In this document: positions 33,442 through 43,634 of the stretch, piece by piece
How positions within the stretch are numbered: the first letter of the stretch is position 1
Layout of the letters: each line of letters begins with the position of its first letter
Source of the DNA: Neoarius graeffei
Taxonomy: Eukaryota > Chordata > Actinopteri > Siluriformes > Ariidae
NCBI RefSeq assembly: GCF_027579695.1
Contig: NC_083569.1
Coordinates: 71,107,649 to 71,171,648 of the forward strand
Direction: 5' to 3'
DNA: 64,000 nucleotides
Made by a program: the position numbers and the translations under genes
The notes under the pieces: generated by a model
The model's input: the letters and a program-made list of their open reading frames with translations, nothing else
Told to the model about the DNA's origin: nothing
The model's database searches: none

Positions 33442-33706
33442 TAGGGTCATGACTGAACTGCCATGTTAAAAATTGGGTCACGGTGCAAAAAGGGTTGAGA
33501 ACCACTGGTATAAAAGGACTGTAATTCCTTTTCATATTCATATTATTTATCCTATATTGCTGTAAAAGTGTATTACTGTTTAATTGCTGTACTGCAAGAA
33601 GTTTATTTTTTTCCTGTGCCTTGTAAAGCCAGTAGTGCTTATTCGACGCTGCTTATTCTGTAGTAGTGCTTATTCTGGTCTGACAGAAACCAAAGGTCCT
33701 CTATAC

Positions 33707-33774
33707 CAGTGGTTCTCAACCTTTTTTGCACCCCAACCCAATTTGGGTCATGACCCTCGGGTTGAGAATCACTA
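33707..33774. mobile_element. 68 bp miniature hAT element
   Basis: It begins CAGTGGTTCTCAACCTTTTT and ends GGGTTGAGAATCACTA, with flanks CTCTATAC and CTCTATAA (8 bp, one mismatch). The ends match those of the 8 kb hAT at 25513-33507 only 200 bases away. It also contains the paired words CCCAACCCAATTTGGGTC. Too short to code for anything. Confidence 0.8.
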
Positions 33775-34786
33775 CTCTATAAACAGGTAATGGCATCATC
33801 ATGGTCTCTCTGGCAGCTCAGGGACAGAAAGCTGGTGCTAGGCTTTCTGCTCATGACTGGGGTTTCTCCCTCACTAAGTTACCTTCCTCTTATCCTGCTG
33901 ACACACTGCAAAACACACAAATTAACAGTGCCAAGATTCCCCAAAGTATCACAGCACAAATATCATCGTTAAATGGTAAACCAAGCAGCACAATGAACAC
34001 TCTCTTTTTCTCCTAGTTAAAATCTGCAAACTGTTGTCAGTGTCTTTTTAAAGATCACATCTCCACATCTAGAAAGTGTTTATAACTCTACAGATCATTC
34101 TGTCATCTGGAAATGCAGTCAGGTGGCATGGTGGTGCAGTGGTTAGCACCAGTGGCGGCTGGTAGTCTTTCAAACAGGGGAGGCTGGTCGGTTACGATAT
34201 TTCCAGATTTTAAAATAAAAAAACATCAATTTTGCCCATACTCTTGCCTCTGATCTGGCTGATTGCTGGCAGCGTCACAAACTGTGAAATAACAGGTTCT
34301 TTTGGCCCATTAGCCTACTGTCCAATATACATGATGGTGGTGTTGGGGGGGGGGGTTATTTTAACATTTTATATTTTAAAATTGTGGCATGTTGTTTAAA
34401 AATTGATCATTATTGAAAGCAGCTCTTTGTCAGGAACCTCAGCAGTAACAGCAGAGTGTTCTGGAATAGGCACAAGCACTGACCTTGGGGAGCCAAACAT
34501 AGAGCTGGGTGCCACACATTTCATTCAATGACACTTTCCCTATATTTTACTTATTTTGACTGAGAAACGTTTTATTGACAATTTTGATAAGCCTTCACTT
34601 TTAATCCAGGTCTGTAGTGTGAAATGTTCTCGGCTGTGTTTTTGTTTAAAAATGTTTTCCAAATTGTAGCTGTGTTTAATTCATATCCAGAAAAATATAT
34701 ATTCCAATATAATATACTCAGCATAAACATTTTAAATAGATTCTATATTTTTGGTCCATCCATGACATATTACTAAAGTAGCCTAT

Positions 34787-34990
34787 TTACTGTTGTTGAT
34801 GTGGGTCACTTGCTGTTAGCCAATTCACTTTCTCATACCAGGAGAGCTGAAAGGAACGAGTATTATTCCCTACCTTTTTCACCAAGTCAGTTTGAGGCGT
34901 TGGTCTACCCTCCTCTTTAATTTTAATTTTTTCCTCGAAAGGAAGACTGGCAAATGGCTTCGCCAAAATTAAATCAGCAATGCTTGGCAT
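34787..34990 (-). pseudogene. hAT transposase exon, ZMYM1/TTF-type N-terminal region
   Basis: Reads MPSIADLILAKPFASLPFEE ... GRPTPQTDLVKK ... TRSFQLSWYEKVNWLTASDP then stops. The order of a LPFEEK-type basic linker, GRPTP and RSFQxSWYxKxxWL is that of TTF-zinc-finger hAT proteins, where the finger normally follows at once; here it is missing. Only about 67 residues survive. Confidence 0.7.
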
Positions 34991-35331
34991 CCGTGCGCAG
35001 CTTTCTTGCTAGCTGACTAGTCCCCTCAAGTTCAAGTTCAGTCACTCAAATAAACGACATTTCTGGAACTAAGATAGCAAACTTGACAACACTATATTTA
35101 CAATGAAAATATATACAAACTAAAAAAGCTTGTAGAAACCGCATGTAATGAATGAAATCTAAATGTAAGCTGATCTCTTACAATACACCACACCACTTGC
35201 GAATCCGCATGGGACTGAACTGAGATTCACCGCTGCCTGTCTATATTTGAAACGAGCTGTCAATCAAAGAAAATATCCGGCCACTTTCACCAATCACCAG
35301 TCTCCTCGCGGAAACTACCATGTCCCTCCCA

Positions 35332-35565
35332 TGTGAGGCTGGGAGTCCGTAGGCGGGCATTTTCGCAGTATTTGTCCAATAACCGTCTTGCATTTTGATA
35401 TTGAAAAGCGCAGAGCTCCCAAATGCTATTGAAGTCCACTGAGGCTAGGAGTCCGTGAGACTCCGTGGGCGGGCGTTTTCGCAGTATTTGTCCAATAACC
35501 GTCTTGCATTTTGAGATTGAAAAGCGCATAGCTCCCAAATGCCATTGAAGTGCACTGAGGCTGGG
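35332..35565. repeat. Tandem duplication, two units of about 115 bp
   Basis: The phrase GTTTTCGCAGTATTTGTCCA / ATTTTCGCAGTATTTGTCCA and TTGAAAAGCGCA...AGCTCCCAAATG each occur twice in order (first unit about 35332-35444, second about 35445-35565). Located inside the ZMYM1-like hAT end. Confidence 0.88.
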
Positions 35566-36234
35566 CTGCATCGCGCTGTCACGAGGGGGAAAAACTCACG
35601 CACACATTAAAGTTATAAGGGAATGATTTCGCACTGTAGTTGGGTTGAGCACATATATTTCTATGATTCTGGATCTGAAATAGCAATGTTATAAGGTCGG
35701 CTATAACATAAGCCTAGCGCAATTCATCCTACATGATGTTCGTCATTTTTAGGGGAGGCTGAGCCTCCCTCGTTGTCTTAGAGCAATCGCCCGTGGTTAG
35801 CACTGTTGCCTCACAGCAAGCAGGTTGTGGGTTTGAACCTGCTGATTAACTGGGGAGCTTTTCTGTGTGGAGTTTGCATGTTCTCCTCATTCCTGCATGG
35901 GTTTCCTCTGGGTGCGCCAGTTTCTTTCCACAGTTCAAACACATGCAGATCAACTGACTACTTTAAATTACCCATAAGTGTGAATGTGAGTGTGAATGGC
36001 TGTCTGTGTTGGCCCTGTGATAGATTGATGACCTGCCCTAGGGGTATCCTGACTCTCACCCCATGTCAGCTGGGATTAGTCCCAGCTCGCAACGACCCGC
36101 AATGGATATTCGCAGATAATGAATGAATGGAAGTGCAGTCCATCAGAGCCATGACCCCTAACTGCATTTCAAACCTCATAATGACACCACAAAAATGTTA
36201 ATGTTGAATTAACAGATACCCTACAGTGCTTCAT

Positions 36235-36522
36235 TGTTTGTTTTATCTGTAACCGCTTATCCCGTGCAGGGGGCAAGCTGGAGCCTATCCCAGCTGACCA
36301 TGGACGAGACACAGAGTACACCCTGGACAAGTCGCCAGCTCATCGCAGGACACAAACAACCATTCACGGTCAATTTAGAGCCACCAGTTAACCTAACCTG
36401 CATATCTTTGGACTGTGGGAGGAAACCCACGCAGATCTACACAGAAAGGCCCTCGTCAGCTCCTGGGTTCAAACCCACAACCTTCTTGCTGTGAGGCAAC
36501 AGCACTAACCACTACACCACTG
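36235..36522 (-). mobile_element. SINE-1 copy (minus, diverged)
   Basis: Normal order of SINE-1 words with several small deletions. Head B box GGTTTGAACCC in minus sense. First of the 36.2-42.1 kb cluster. Confidence 0.88.
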
Positions 36523-36546
36523 AAAAAAGTACTAAACTGCACTTTG

Positions 36547-37236
36547 CTGCAGTGGTACACCATCCATCCATCCATTATCTGTAGCCGCTTATCCTGTCCT
36601 ACAGGGTCGCAGGCAACCTGGAGCCTATCCCAGCTGACTATGGGTGAGAGGCGGGGTGCACCCTGGACAAGTTGCCAGGTCATCGCGGGCTAACACATAG
36701 ACACAGACAACCATTCACACTCACATTCACACCTACGGTCAATTTAGAGCCACCAATTAGCCTAACCTGCATGTCTTTGGACTGTGGGAGGAAACCCACA
36801 CAGACTCTACACAGAAAGGCCCTCGTCGGCCGCTGGGTTCAAACCCAGAACCTTCTTGCTGTGAGGCGACAGCATTAACCACTATGCTGCAGTGGTACGC
36901 CATCCATCCATCCATCCATCCATCCATTATCTGTAGCCGCTTATCCTGTCCTACAGGGTCACAGGCAAGTTGGAGCCTATCCCAGCTGACTATGAGTGAG
37001 AGGCGGGGTACACCCTGGACAAGTCACCAGGTCATCACAGGCTAACACATAGACACAGACAACCATTCACACCTACGGTCAATTCAGTGCCTTTGGGGAA
37101 AACCGGAGCACCCGGAGGAAACCCACGCGGACACGGCGAAAACATGCAAACTCCACACAGAAAGGCCCTCGCCGGCTGCTGGGCTCAAACCCAGGACCTT
37201 CTTGCTGTGAGGCGACAGTGCTAACCACTACACCAC
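36547..37236 (-). repeat. Direct duplication of a SINE-1 plus flank (two units)
   Basis: Both units begin with the same non-SINE flank GCTGCAGTGGTAC(A/G)CCATCC (36547 and 36886) and then a minus SINE-1 (36561-36885 and 36900-37236). Sharing the flank shows that the pair arose by tandem duplication of about 340 bp, not by two insertions. The second unit lost about 25 bp around CAATTCAGTGCCTTTGGG. Confidence 0.85.
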
Positions 37237-37326
37237 ACTTTAAGCTATATCTTTTGTACCTTTTAATATACTGTACAATATGTCCAGTATATCTTCACTC
37301 TTTTTAGCTTTAAAGGTCTACACTGC

Positions 37327-37703
37327 GGGCGGCACGGTGGTGTAGTGGTTAGCGCTGTCGCCTCACAGCAAGAAGGTCCGGGTTCGAGCCCCGTGGCCGG
37401 CGAGGGCCTTTCTGTGCGGAGTTTGCATGTTCTCCCTGTGTCCGCGTGGGTTTCCTCCAGGTGCTCCGGTTTCCCCCACAGTCCAAAGACATGCAGGTTA
37501 GGTTAACTGGTGACTCTAAATTGACCGTAGGTGTGAATGTGAGTGTGAATGGTTGTCTGTGTCTATGTGTCAGCCCTGTGATGACCTGGCGACTTGTCCA
37601 GGGTGTACCCCGCCTTTCGCCCGTAGTCAGCTGGGATAGGCTCCAGCTTGCCTGCGACCCTGTAGAGCAGGATAAAGCGGCTAGAGATAATGAGATGAGA
37701 TGA
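37327..37703 (+). mobile_element. SINE-1 copy (full length, plus)
   Basis: Perfect 12 bp duplication GGTCTACACTGC (37315-37326 and 37704-37715). Near-consensus sequence, so recent. Confidence 0.96.
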
Positions 37704-37715
37704 GGTCTACACTGC

Positions 37716-38338
37716 ATGCAAGCACCTTTCCAAAATGTGTAACGTTGAGGGAACCACAAGGAAAGCTACAGTTAAGTGCCGTTGTTGATCTTTCCAGAAA
37801 AGTTGAACCAAAGTAAAAAGTTGTTTCTTTTCTTCAGTATATGAACACTTGTTTTGTAAATGTAAAGGGAGTTTTACTGAGCAGGTTCTTGTGTGACTCC
37901 TAATAGTGCATCTTCTCCATAAATATTCTAATACTAGGTAGGATGGTGGCTGGAGTCTAACATGCAAATAATACCTTTGGTTTGACCTACCGACTGAACC
38001 CACAGGACAGATGTTCGAGGGCAGATGCACCTGTCTGTTGCTCGGTCCGTCCGGTTCCTGATGTCTCACAGTGAGCTGGTCCTCTAGAGGAATAGCGCAC
38101 TGCTGGGGTCCATGGCATTAGTTATGAATGAATGAATGAATGAATGACTGTTTTCTGGAGGTGATCCGGTTCTTCACGTAGTTTCCCGAACACTACAGCA
38201 GCAGGGCAGAGATGATTTCCCCTCCGCTGCGGGATCGATCGCAGACTCTGAGAATAATTTACGATGCGCTTTCAAACCGAATTCCGCTCTCACCCTGTCT
38301 CCTTCATCAGCACCGGGCTGACTGAACGCTCCTGTCGC
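37716..38338 (-). other. Unique, GC-richer sequence downstream of a possible minus-strand promoter
   Basis: Not shared with any repeat in the window. A 120-codon minus frame (37707-38069) has no recognisable domain and begins far from the putative TATA box. (TGAA)n microsatellite at 38124-38147. Confidence 0.35.
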
Positions 38339-38340
38339 TC

Positions 38341-38369
38341 CTTTATAGCCGATAATAACTTATGCAAAT
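38341..38369 (-). promoter_or_regulatory. Possible TATA box plus octamer, minus strand
   Basis: In minus sense ATTTGCAT (38362-38369, perfect POU octamer) is followed 14 bases later by TATAAAG (38341-38347). A CAGTCA initiator-like word follows about 25 bases further on. The surrounding 400 bases are not repetitive. No coding exon can be attached with confidence, so this is a candidate only. Confidence 0.35.
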
Positions 38370-38458
38370 ACCTGTGTCTTGGTGAAGGAGAGCTTCAGGC
38401 TCAGTGAAGCAGGAGCTGAGCTGCAGACACTGAAACTGAAGAGAGTGGGAACTGAATC

Positions 38459-38516
<58 letters not shown>
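38459..38516 (+). repeat. (TG)n(AG)n microsatellite
   Basis: About ten TG units directly followed by about nineteen AG units. Confidence 0.95.
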
Positions 38517-38520
<4 letters not shown>

Positions 38521-38610
38521 ATCAGCATCAGTTTGCCTGGTGTGAATGGAGATGGGGTGGGACCTTAACTCATACTTTGGCTATTTTATGACGTCACAGA
38601 TACTCCATCC

Positions 38611-40610
38611 ATCCATCCATCCATCCTTTATCTGTAGCCGCCTATTCTGTTCTACAGGGTCGCAGGCAAGCTGGATCCTATCCCAGCTGACTATGGGTGA
38701 GACACCCTGGACAAGTCGCCAGGTCATCGCAGGGCTGACACATAGACACAGACAACCATTCACACTCACATTCACACCTACGGTCAATTTAGAGTCACCA
38801 GTTAACCTAACCTGCATGTCTTTGGACTGTGGGGGAAACCGGAGCACCCGGAGGAAACCCATGTGGACACGGGGAGAACATGCAAACTCCACACAGAAAG
38901 GCCCTCGTCGGCCGCTGGGCTCGAACCCAGGACCTTCTTGCTATGAGGCGACAGCGCTAACCACTACACCACCATGCTCTGTAGCCGCTTATCCTGTTTT
39001 ATAGGGTCGCGGGCAAGCTGGATCCTATCCCAGCTGACGATGGGTGAGACACCCTGGACAAGTCGCCAGGTCATCGCAGGGCTGACACACAGAGACAAAC
39101 AACCATTCACATTCACACCTACGGTCAATTTAGAGTCACCAGTTAGCCTAACCTGCATGTCTTTGGACTGTGGGGGAAACTGGAGGAAACCCACGCGGAC
39201 ACGGCAGGAACATGAAAACTCCACACAGAAAGGCCCTCGTCAGCCGCTGGGCTCGAACCCATGACATTCTTGCTATGAGGCTACAGCGCTAACCACTACA
39301 CCACCGTGCTCTGTAGCCGCTTATCCTGTTCTACAGGGTCGCAGGCAAGCTGGATCCTATCCCAGCTGACTATGGGTGAGACACCCTGGACAAATCACCA
39401 GATCATCGCTGGGCTGACACACAGAGACAAACAACCATTCACACTCACATTCACACCTACGGTCAATTTAGAGCCACCAATTAGCCTAACCTGCATGTCT
39501 TTGGGGGAAACCGGAGCACCCGGAGGAAACCCACGCGGACACGGCGAGAACATGCAAACTCCGCACAGAAAGGCCCTCGTCAGCCGCTGGGCTCGAACCT
39601 AGGACCTTCTTGCTATGAGGCAACAGTGCTAACCACTACACCACCGTGCTCTGTAGCCGCTTATCCTGTTCTACAGGGTCGCAGGCAAGCTGGATCCTAT
39701 CCCAGCTGACTATGGGTGAGACACCCTGAACAAGTTGCCAGATCATCGCAGGGTTGGCACAGAGACAAATAACCATTCACACTCACATTCACACCTACGG
39801 TCAATTTAGAGACACCAATTAGCCTAACCTGCATGCCTTTGGGGGACACCGGAGCATCTGGAGGAAACCCATGCAGACACGGGGAAAACACGCAAACTCC
39901 ACACAGAAAGGCCCTCATCAGCCACTGGGCTCGAACCCAGGACCTTCTTGCTATGAGGTGACAGTGCTAACCACTATAGCAGTGTTTCTCAACCTTTTTT
40001 CAGTCACGGCACCCTTCAAAAGTATGCAAATTCTCAAGGCACCCCCATATAAAATATACGCAGTCACGCTGACCATATGCTGACCCCGGCAGTGACGTTG
40101 TGACATGGGAAAGGGGGCCGTGAGACAAATTTTGATGATGCATGAGGCGGCTATGATCTGCATTAGTGTAACTATCGTTTTTTGGAATTTTAATTAATTT
40201 TATTTATTTCAATGTTAGAATATATAATTTTTTGACGGCACCCCTAATGAAGCCAGAGAAAGGCTGCACTACACCACCGTGCTCTGTAGCCGCTTATCCT
40301 GTTCTACAGGGTCGCAGGCAAGCTGGAGCCTATCCCAGCTGACTATGGGTAAGACACCCTGGACAAGTCACCAGATCATCGCAGGGTTGACACAGAGACA
40401 AACAACCATTCACACTCACATTCACACCTACGGTCAATTTAGAGCCACCAGTTAACCTAACCTGCATGTCTTTGGACTGTGGGGGAAACCGGAGCACCCG
40501 GAGGAAACCCATGCAGACATGGGGAGAACATGCAAACTCCACACAGAAAGGCCCTCGTTGGCTGCTGGGCTCGAACCCAGGACCTTCTTGCTGTGAGGCG
40601 ACAGTGGTCA
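38611..40610 (-). repeat. Head-to-tail tandem array of SINE-1 (five units, about 335-340 bp period)
   Basis: Units start at about 38611, 38976, 39308, 39648 and 40281, each with CTGTAGCCGCTTATCCTGTT-type phrase directly abutting the preceding head CACTACACCACCGTGCT. There are no target duplications between units. Most share private variants: GCTGGATCCTATCCCAGCTG and GGGTGAGACACCCTGGACAA (loss of the AGGCGGGGTAC segment found in dispersed copies). The fourth unit is interrupted by a 287 bp MITE; the fifth is cut at 40610. This is a SINE turned into a local satellite. Confidence 0.9.
39980..40266. mobile_element. hAT-type MITE, 287 bp, in the SINE array
   Basis: The left end CAGTGTTTCTCAACCTTTTT and right end (reverse complement CAGCCTTTCTCTGGCTTCAT) are inverted repeats. 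Flanks are CACTATAG (39972-39979) and CACTACAC (40267-40274), 8 bp with two mismatches. Includes the word GGCACCCC at both sides. No coding sequence. Confidence 0.8.
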
Positions 40611-40644
40611 CAAATACTCCGTTTTGGAAATTTGTGACCTAAAC

Positions 40645-40800
40645 TATTTATTCATTCATTTTCTATGCCACTTATTTCTTGCAGGTCGTGGGTGGGCTGG
40701 AGCCAATTCCTGCTGGGTGAGAGTCAGGATACATCATCTATTGCAAGGCTAACACAGACAGCCATTCACACTCACATTAAATATCAGAGTGGGCAGTTTA
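40645..40800 (-). mobile_element. Old SINE-1-related fragment
   Basis: Legible but highly diverged SINE-1 words in minus sense: GCAGGTCGTGGGTGGGCTGG, CTAACACAGACAGCCATTCA. 5' part missing. Confidence 0.6.
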
Positions 40801-40805
40801 TAGCC

Positions 40806-41167
40806 TGGGGCGGCACGGTGGTGTAGTGGTTAGCACTGTCACCTCACAGCAAGAAGGTCCTGGGTTTGAGCCCAGCAGCTGACGGGGGCCTTTCTGTGTG
40901 GAGTTTGCATGTTCTCCCCGTGTCTGCGTGGGTTTCCTCTGGATGCTCCGGTTTCCCCCACAGTCCAAAGGCATGCAGGTTAGGCAAATTGATGGCTCTA
41001 AATTGACAATAGGGTGTGAATGGTTGTCTGTGTCTATGTGTCAGCCCTGCAATAACCTGGCGACTTGTCCAGGGTGTACCCCGCCTTTCGCCCGTAGTCA
41101 GCTGGGATAGGATCCAGCTTGCCTGCGACCCTGTAGAACAGGATAAGTGGCTACAGATAATGAATGG
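40806..41167 (+). mobile_element. SINE-1 copy (plus)
   Basis: Perfect 11 bp duplication AGTTTATAGCC (40795-40805 and 41168-41178). Tail is AATGAATGG rather than ATGAGATGAG, marking a second tail type. Ten or so bases are missing before GGTGTGAATGG. Confidence 0.94.
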
Positions 41168-41195
41168 AGTTTATAGCCCACATATTGACATGTCT

Positions 41196-41428
41196 GGGTG
41201 GCACAGTGGTGTAGTGGTTAGCACCGTCACCTCACAGCAAGAAGGTTCTGGGTTTGAGCCCAGTGGCCGACAGGAGCCTTTCTGTATGGAGACCGTATGT
41301 TCTCCCTGTGTCTGTGTGAGTTTCCTATGGGTGCTCTGGTTTCCCCCACAGTTCAAAGACATACGATTAGGTTAACTGGCTACTCTAAATTGCCCATACA
41401 TAGGTGTGAATGGTTGAGAGGAGAAAAC
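41196..41428 (+). mobile_element. SINE-1 copy, 3'-truncated (plus)
   Basis: Complete head with B box GGTTTGAGCCC. Sequence departs from SINE-1 after GGTGTGAATGGTTG. Confidence 0.88.
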
Positions 41429-41554
41429 CTCTATAATAATCCAGTAGAAGGCAACGGGAAACCACTACTGTAATTCTTCCCTCAAAACTTTGATGGCTAA
41501 AGCCGTCAGAGCGGACCTGCCATCAGGTCAAACACAAAAGAAGAAGTAGAAGAT
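41429..41554 (+). other. Unassigned segment between two SINE fragments
   Basis: Begins GAGAGGAGAAAACCTCT (a short palindrome) and contains GGCAACGGGAAACCACTACT. It has the feel of another repeat but is single copy here. Confidence 0.4.
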
Positions 41555-41729
41555 ATGGACATGTCTTTGGATGATGGGAGGAAACCTGAGAACCTAGAGG
41601 AAACCTACCCAGGCACAAGCAAAACATGCAAACTCCACACACAAAGGCCCCCTGGTCAGGTGCCAGGTTCTAACCCGGAACCTGCCTGCTATGAGGTGGC
41701 AGCATTATCCACTGAACCACTGTGCTGCA
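41555..41729 (-). mobile_element. Diverged SINE-1-related fragment (minus)
   Basis: Retains CATGTCTTTGGATGATGGGA, ACATGCAAACTCCACACACA and a head near TGAGGTGGCAGCATTATCCA. Strongly diverged from consensus, so old. Confidence 0.75.
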
Positions 41730-41742
41730 TGATCTAGATTAT

Positions 41743-42121
41743 CTCATCTCATCTCATTATCTGTAGCCGCTTTATCCTGTTCTACAGGGTCGCAGGCAAG
41801 CTGGAGCCTATCCCAGCTGACTACGGGTGAAAGGCGGGGTACACCCTGGACAAGTCGCCAGGTCATCACAGGGCTGACACATAGACACAGACAACCATTC
41901 ACACTCACATTCACACCTACGGCCAATTTAGAGTCACCAGTTAACCTAACCTGCATGTCTTTGGACTGTGGGGGAAACCAGAGCACCCGGAGGAAACCCA
42001 CGCGGACACAGGGAGAACATGCAAACTCCGCACAGAAAGGCCCTCGCCAGCCACGGGGCTCGAACCCGGACCTTCTTGCTGTGAGGCAACAGCGCTAACC
42101 ACTACACCACCGTGCCGCCCC
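41743..42121 (-). mobile_element. SINE-1 copy (full length, minus)
   Basis: Perfect 13 bp duplication TGATCTAGATTAT (41730-41742 and 42122-42134). Near-consensus. Confidence 0.96.
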
Positions 42122-42134
42122 TGATCTAGATTAT

Positions 42135-43630
42135 TTTGAGCAAAATATTTGTGATTGAAAGCAAAGTTAATTCATGATCATACGAGGTTGTAGATCCTCA
42201 AATGTACAGGTGTAGATTGTAGTGCTATACCTTATGACACCTGTGGTCGTCAAACTCTGTATAATGATCCCTTATTGCTTTTACTGTGGTATTTAATGGT
42301 AATTATAGCGGAGCCCCATACTTAAGAGAATATGGTAACACATCGACCTGATTTTTGATGGCTTGACCATACAACGTCTGTACATGCATATGCACAACGA
42401 ACGTGTACCACCACAGGGAACCTAATTGTAAGAGCAAGGCAATGAATCTCATAAACACTTGACCATCGGATAATGAAATTTGTATCTTTATTTACATAAG
42501 ATAGATGGGTTTTTTTGTATCAGTATTCGTATCAGTTTCATATAAAACAGGCTAAAATAGTGTTGTAGGTTACATACCATTTTATTATTTTGTTAGTACT
42601 TGGTTTTAAATATAGCCAAAATAAATTTAGCAGATCCAGGCTCCAGCATGGCAGCTTGACTCTGTAGGGCATGTTTCCTGACCCTCTGATTTGAGTTGGC
42701 CTTTATGTCTCTATCCAGCTGGGAAACATAATGCAGACAAGTGGCCCAAACCTCACGGGCTATTAAATCAGTGACAACCTGCTCCTGTGGACTTGAATAA
42801 CTGGTCAAATATTGGCAAAGCTATTAGATCAGTGACACTGATCCAAATGAAGTCCTGAGCATTCAATTCTCTGTCTTTGAATACTGGACCAGTAGAATAA
42901 AGCACAGTAAATGTTGATGAATGTGTGCTTATCATCTTTCAAATTGTAATTATTATGGAAATTACATTTCCACAACAGCTAGTGCTGAAAATGTGGCCCA
43001 TTCAGTTACATGTTAACATATGTTAACTGCCATTTGTGTGCGATGTTTCATAATAGCTGCTGAAACATCTGTTCTTCTGCTCAAATTGTGCTGATCTCAA
43101 AACAGTAGTTAAGATGCTTTCGTTAAGAGAATATTGATCAGGTTTGTGAAGAGGCATGATTAACTGTGAAGTGTGACTTACATTGTTTGGATCAATGACC
43201 TGGCCAAACCCAGATTGTTCAGTCTGGAAGGTGCTTATATCACACAATTAGACCTAAGATAATAGCTTAAGAATCAATGATGAATCAGTTACAATTATTC
43301 CCACTTCAACACTTTTTGCAACACACACACACACACACGCACACAAAAGCCCAGCTTGATATTTTCATGTAAAGTCTTGATATCTGTACACATTTGCTTT
43401 ATGCACTCTATAAGAGGGATGTAATACTATGACAATTTGGATTGATGCATCAATTTAATAGGCAATGATTGAAATGACTTGAGGCAACAATCGTAAATCA
43501 ATTATTACTGATTATAAATTGATTATCAATGAAACAAGAGACAATTGGTATGTAAAAAAAGAATTCATATATTTAAAACTGATTTGTAAATAGATTAGCA
43601 AGGTGATTTTACCATTCCTCTGATACTTAA
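42135..43630. other. No gene seen
   Basis: AT-rich, single copy in the window. A short (CA)n lies at 43322-43346. Frames under 75 codons without features. Confidence 0.5.
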
Positions 43631-43634
43631 AATA

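Larger units (their letters stand above)
25513..33507 (+). mobile_element. hAT element (ZBED-like), 8 kb because of nested insertions
   Basis: It has a perfect 8 bp target duplication GTATAAAA at 25505-25512 and 33508-33515. Ends are CAGTTTTTCTCAA and (reverse complement of right) CAGTGGTTCTCAACC, each followed by a GTGACCC word. Inside lie Tc1 family A (25860-27463), C (27768-29384) and D (31803-33441), a SINE-1 (30772-31148) and two V-SINEs. Subtracting these leaves about 2.4 kb, a normal hAT length, with remnants of one plus-strand transposase in order. Confidence 0.88.
34150..35795 (-). mobile_element. hAT element (ZMYM1/TTF-like) inserted in SINE-1
   Basis: GTTAGCAC is duplicated at 34142-34149 and 35796-35803. 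The left end CAGTGGCGGCTGGT and right end (reverse complement CACGGGCGATTGCT) are imperfect inverted repeats. It is followed inward by AGGGGAGGCTG at the left and its inverse at the right. 1.65 kb, internally deleted. Confidence 0.8.
34121..36128 (+). mobile_element. SINE-1 copy split by a hAT (parts 34121-34149 and 35796-36128)
   Basis: The head TGGTGGTGCAGTGGTTAGCA is interrupted at 34149 and resumes at GTTAGCACTGTTGCCTCACA (35796). The body is quite diverged and the tail is AATGAATG. The duplicated 8 bp at the break is GTTAGCAC. Confidence 0.85.

Noticed and set aside
37707-38069. 120-codon minus frame downstream of the putative TATA box
   Set aside because: No recognisable domain, no good start context and no splice support. 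The frame extends to the edge of a SINE-1 target duplication.
38611-40610. Regular repeat spacing suggesting a CRISPR-like array
   Set aside because: The units are whole 340 bp SINEs with no short repeat/unique spacer layout, and the DNA is vertebrate.
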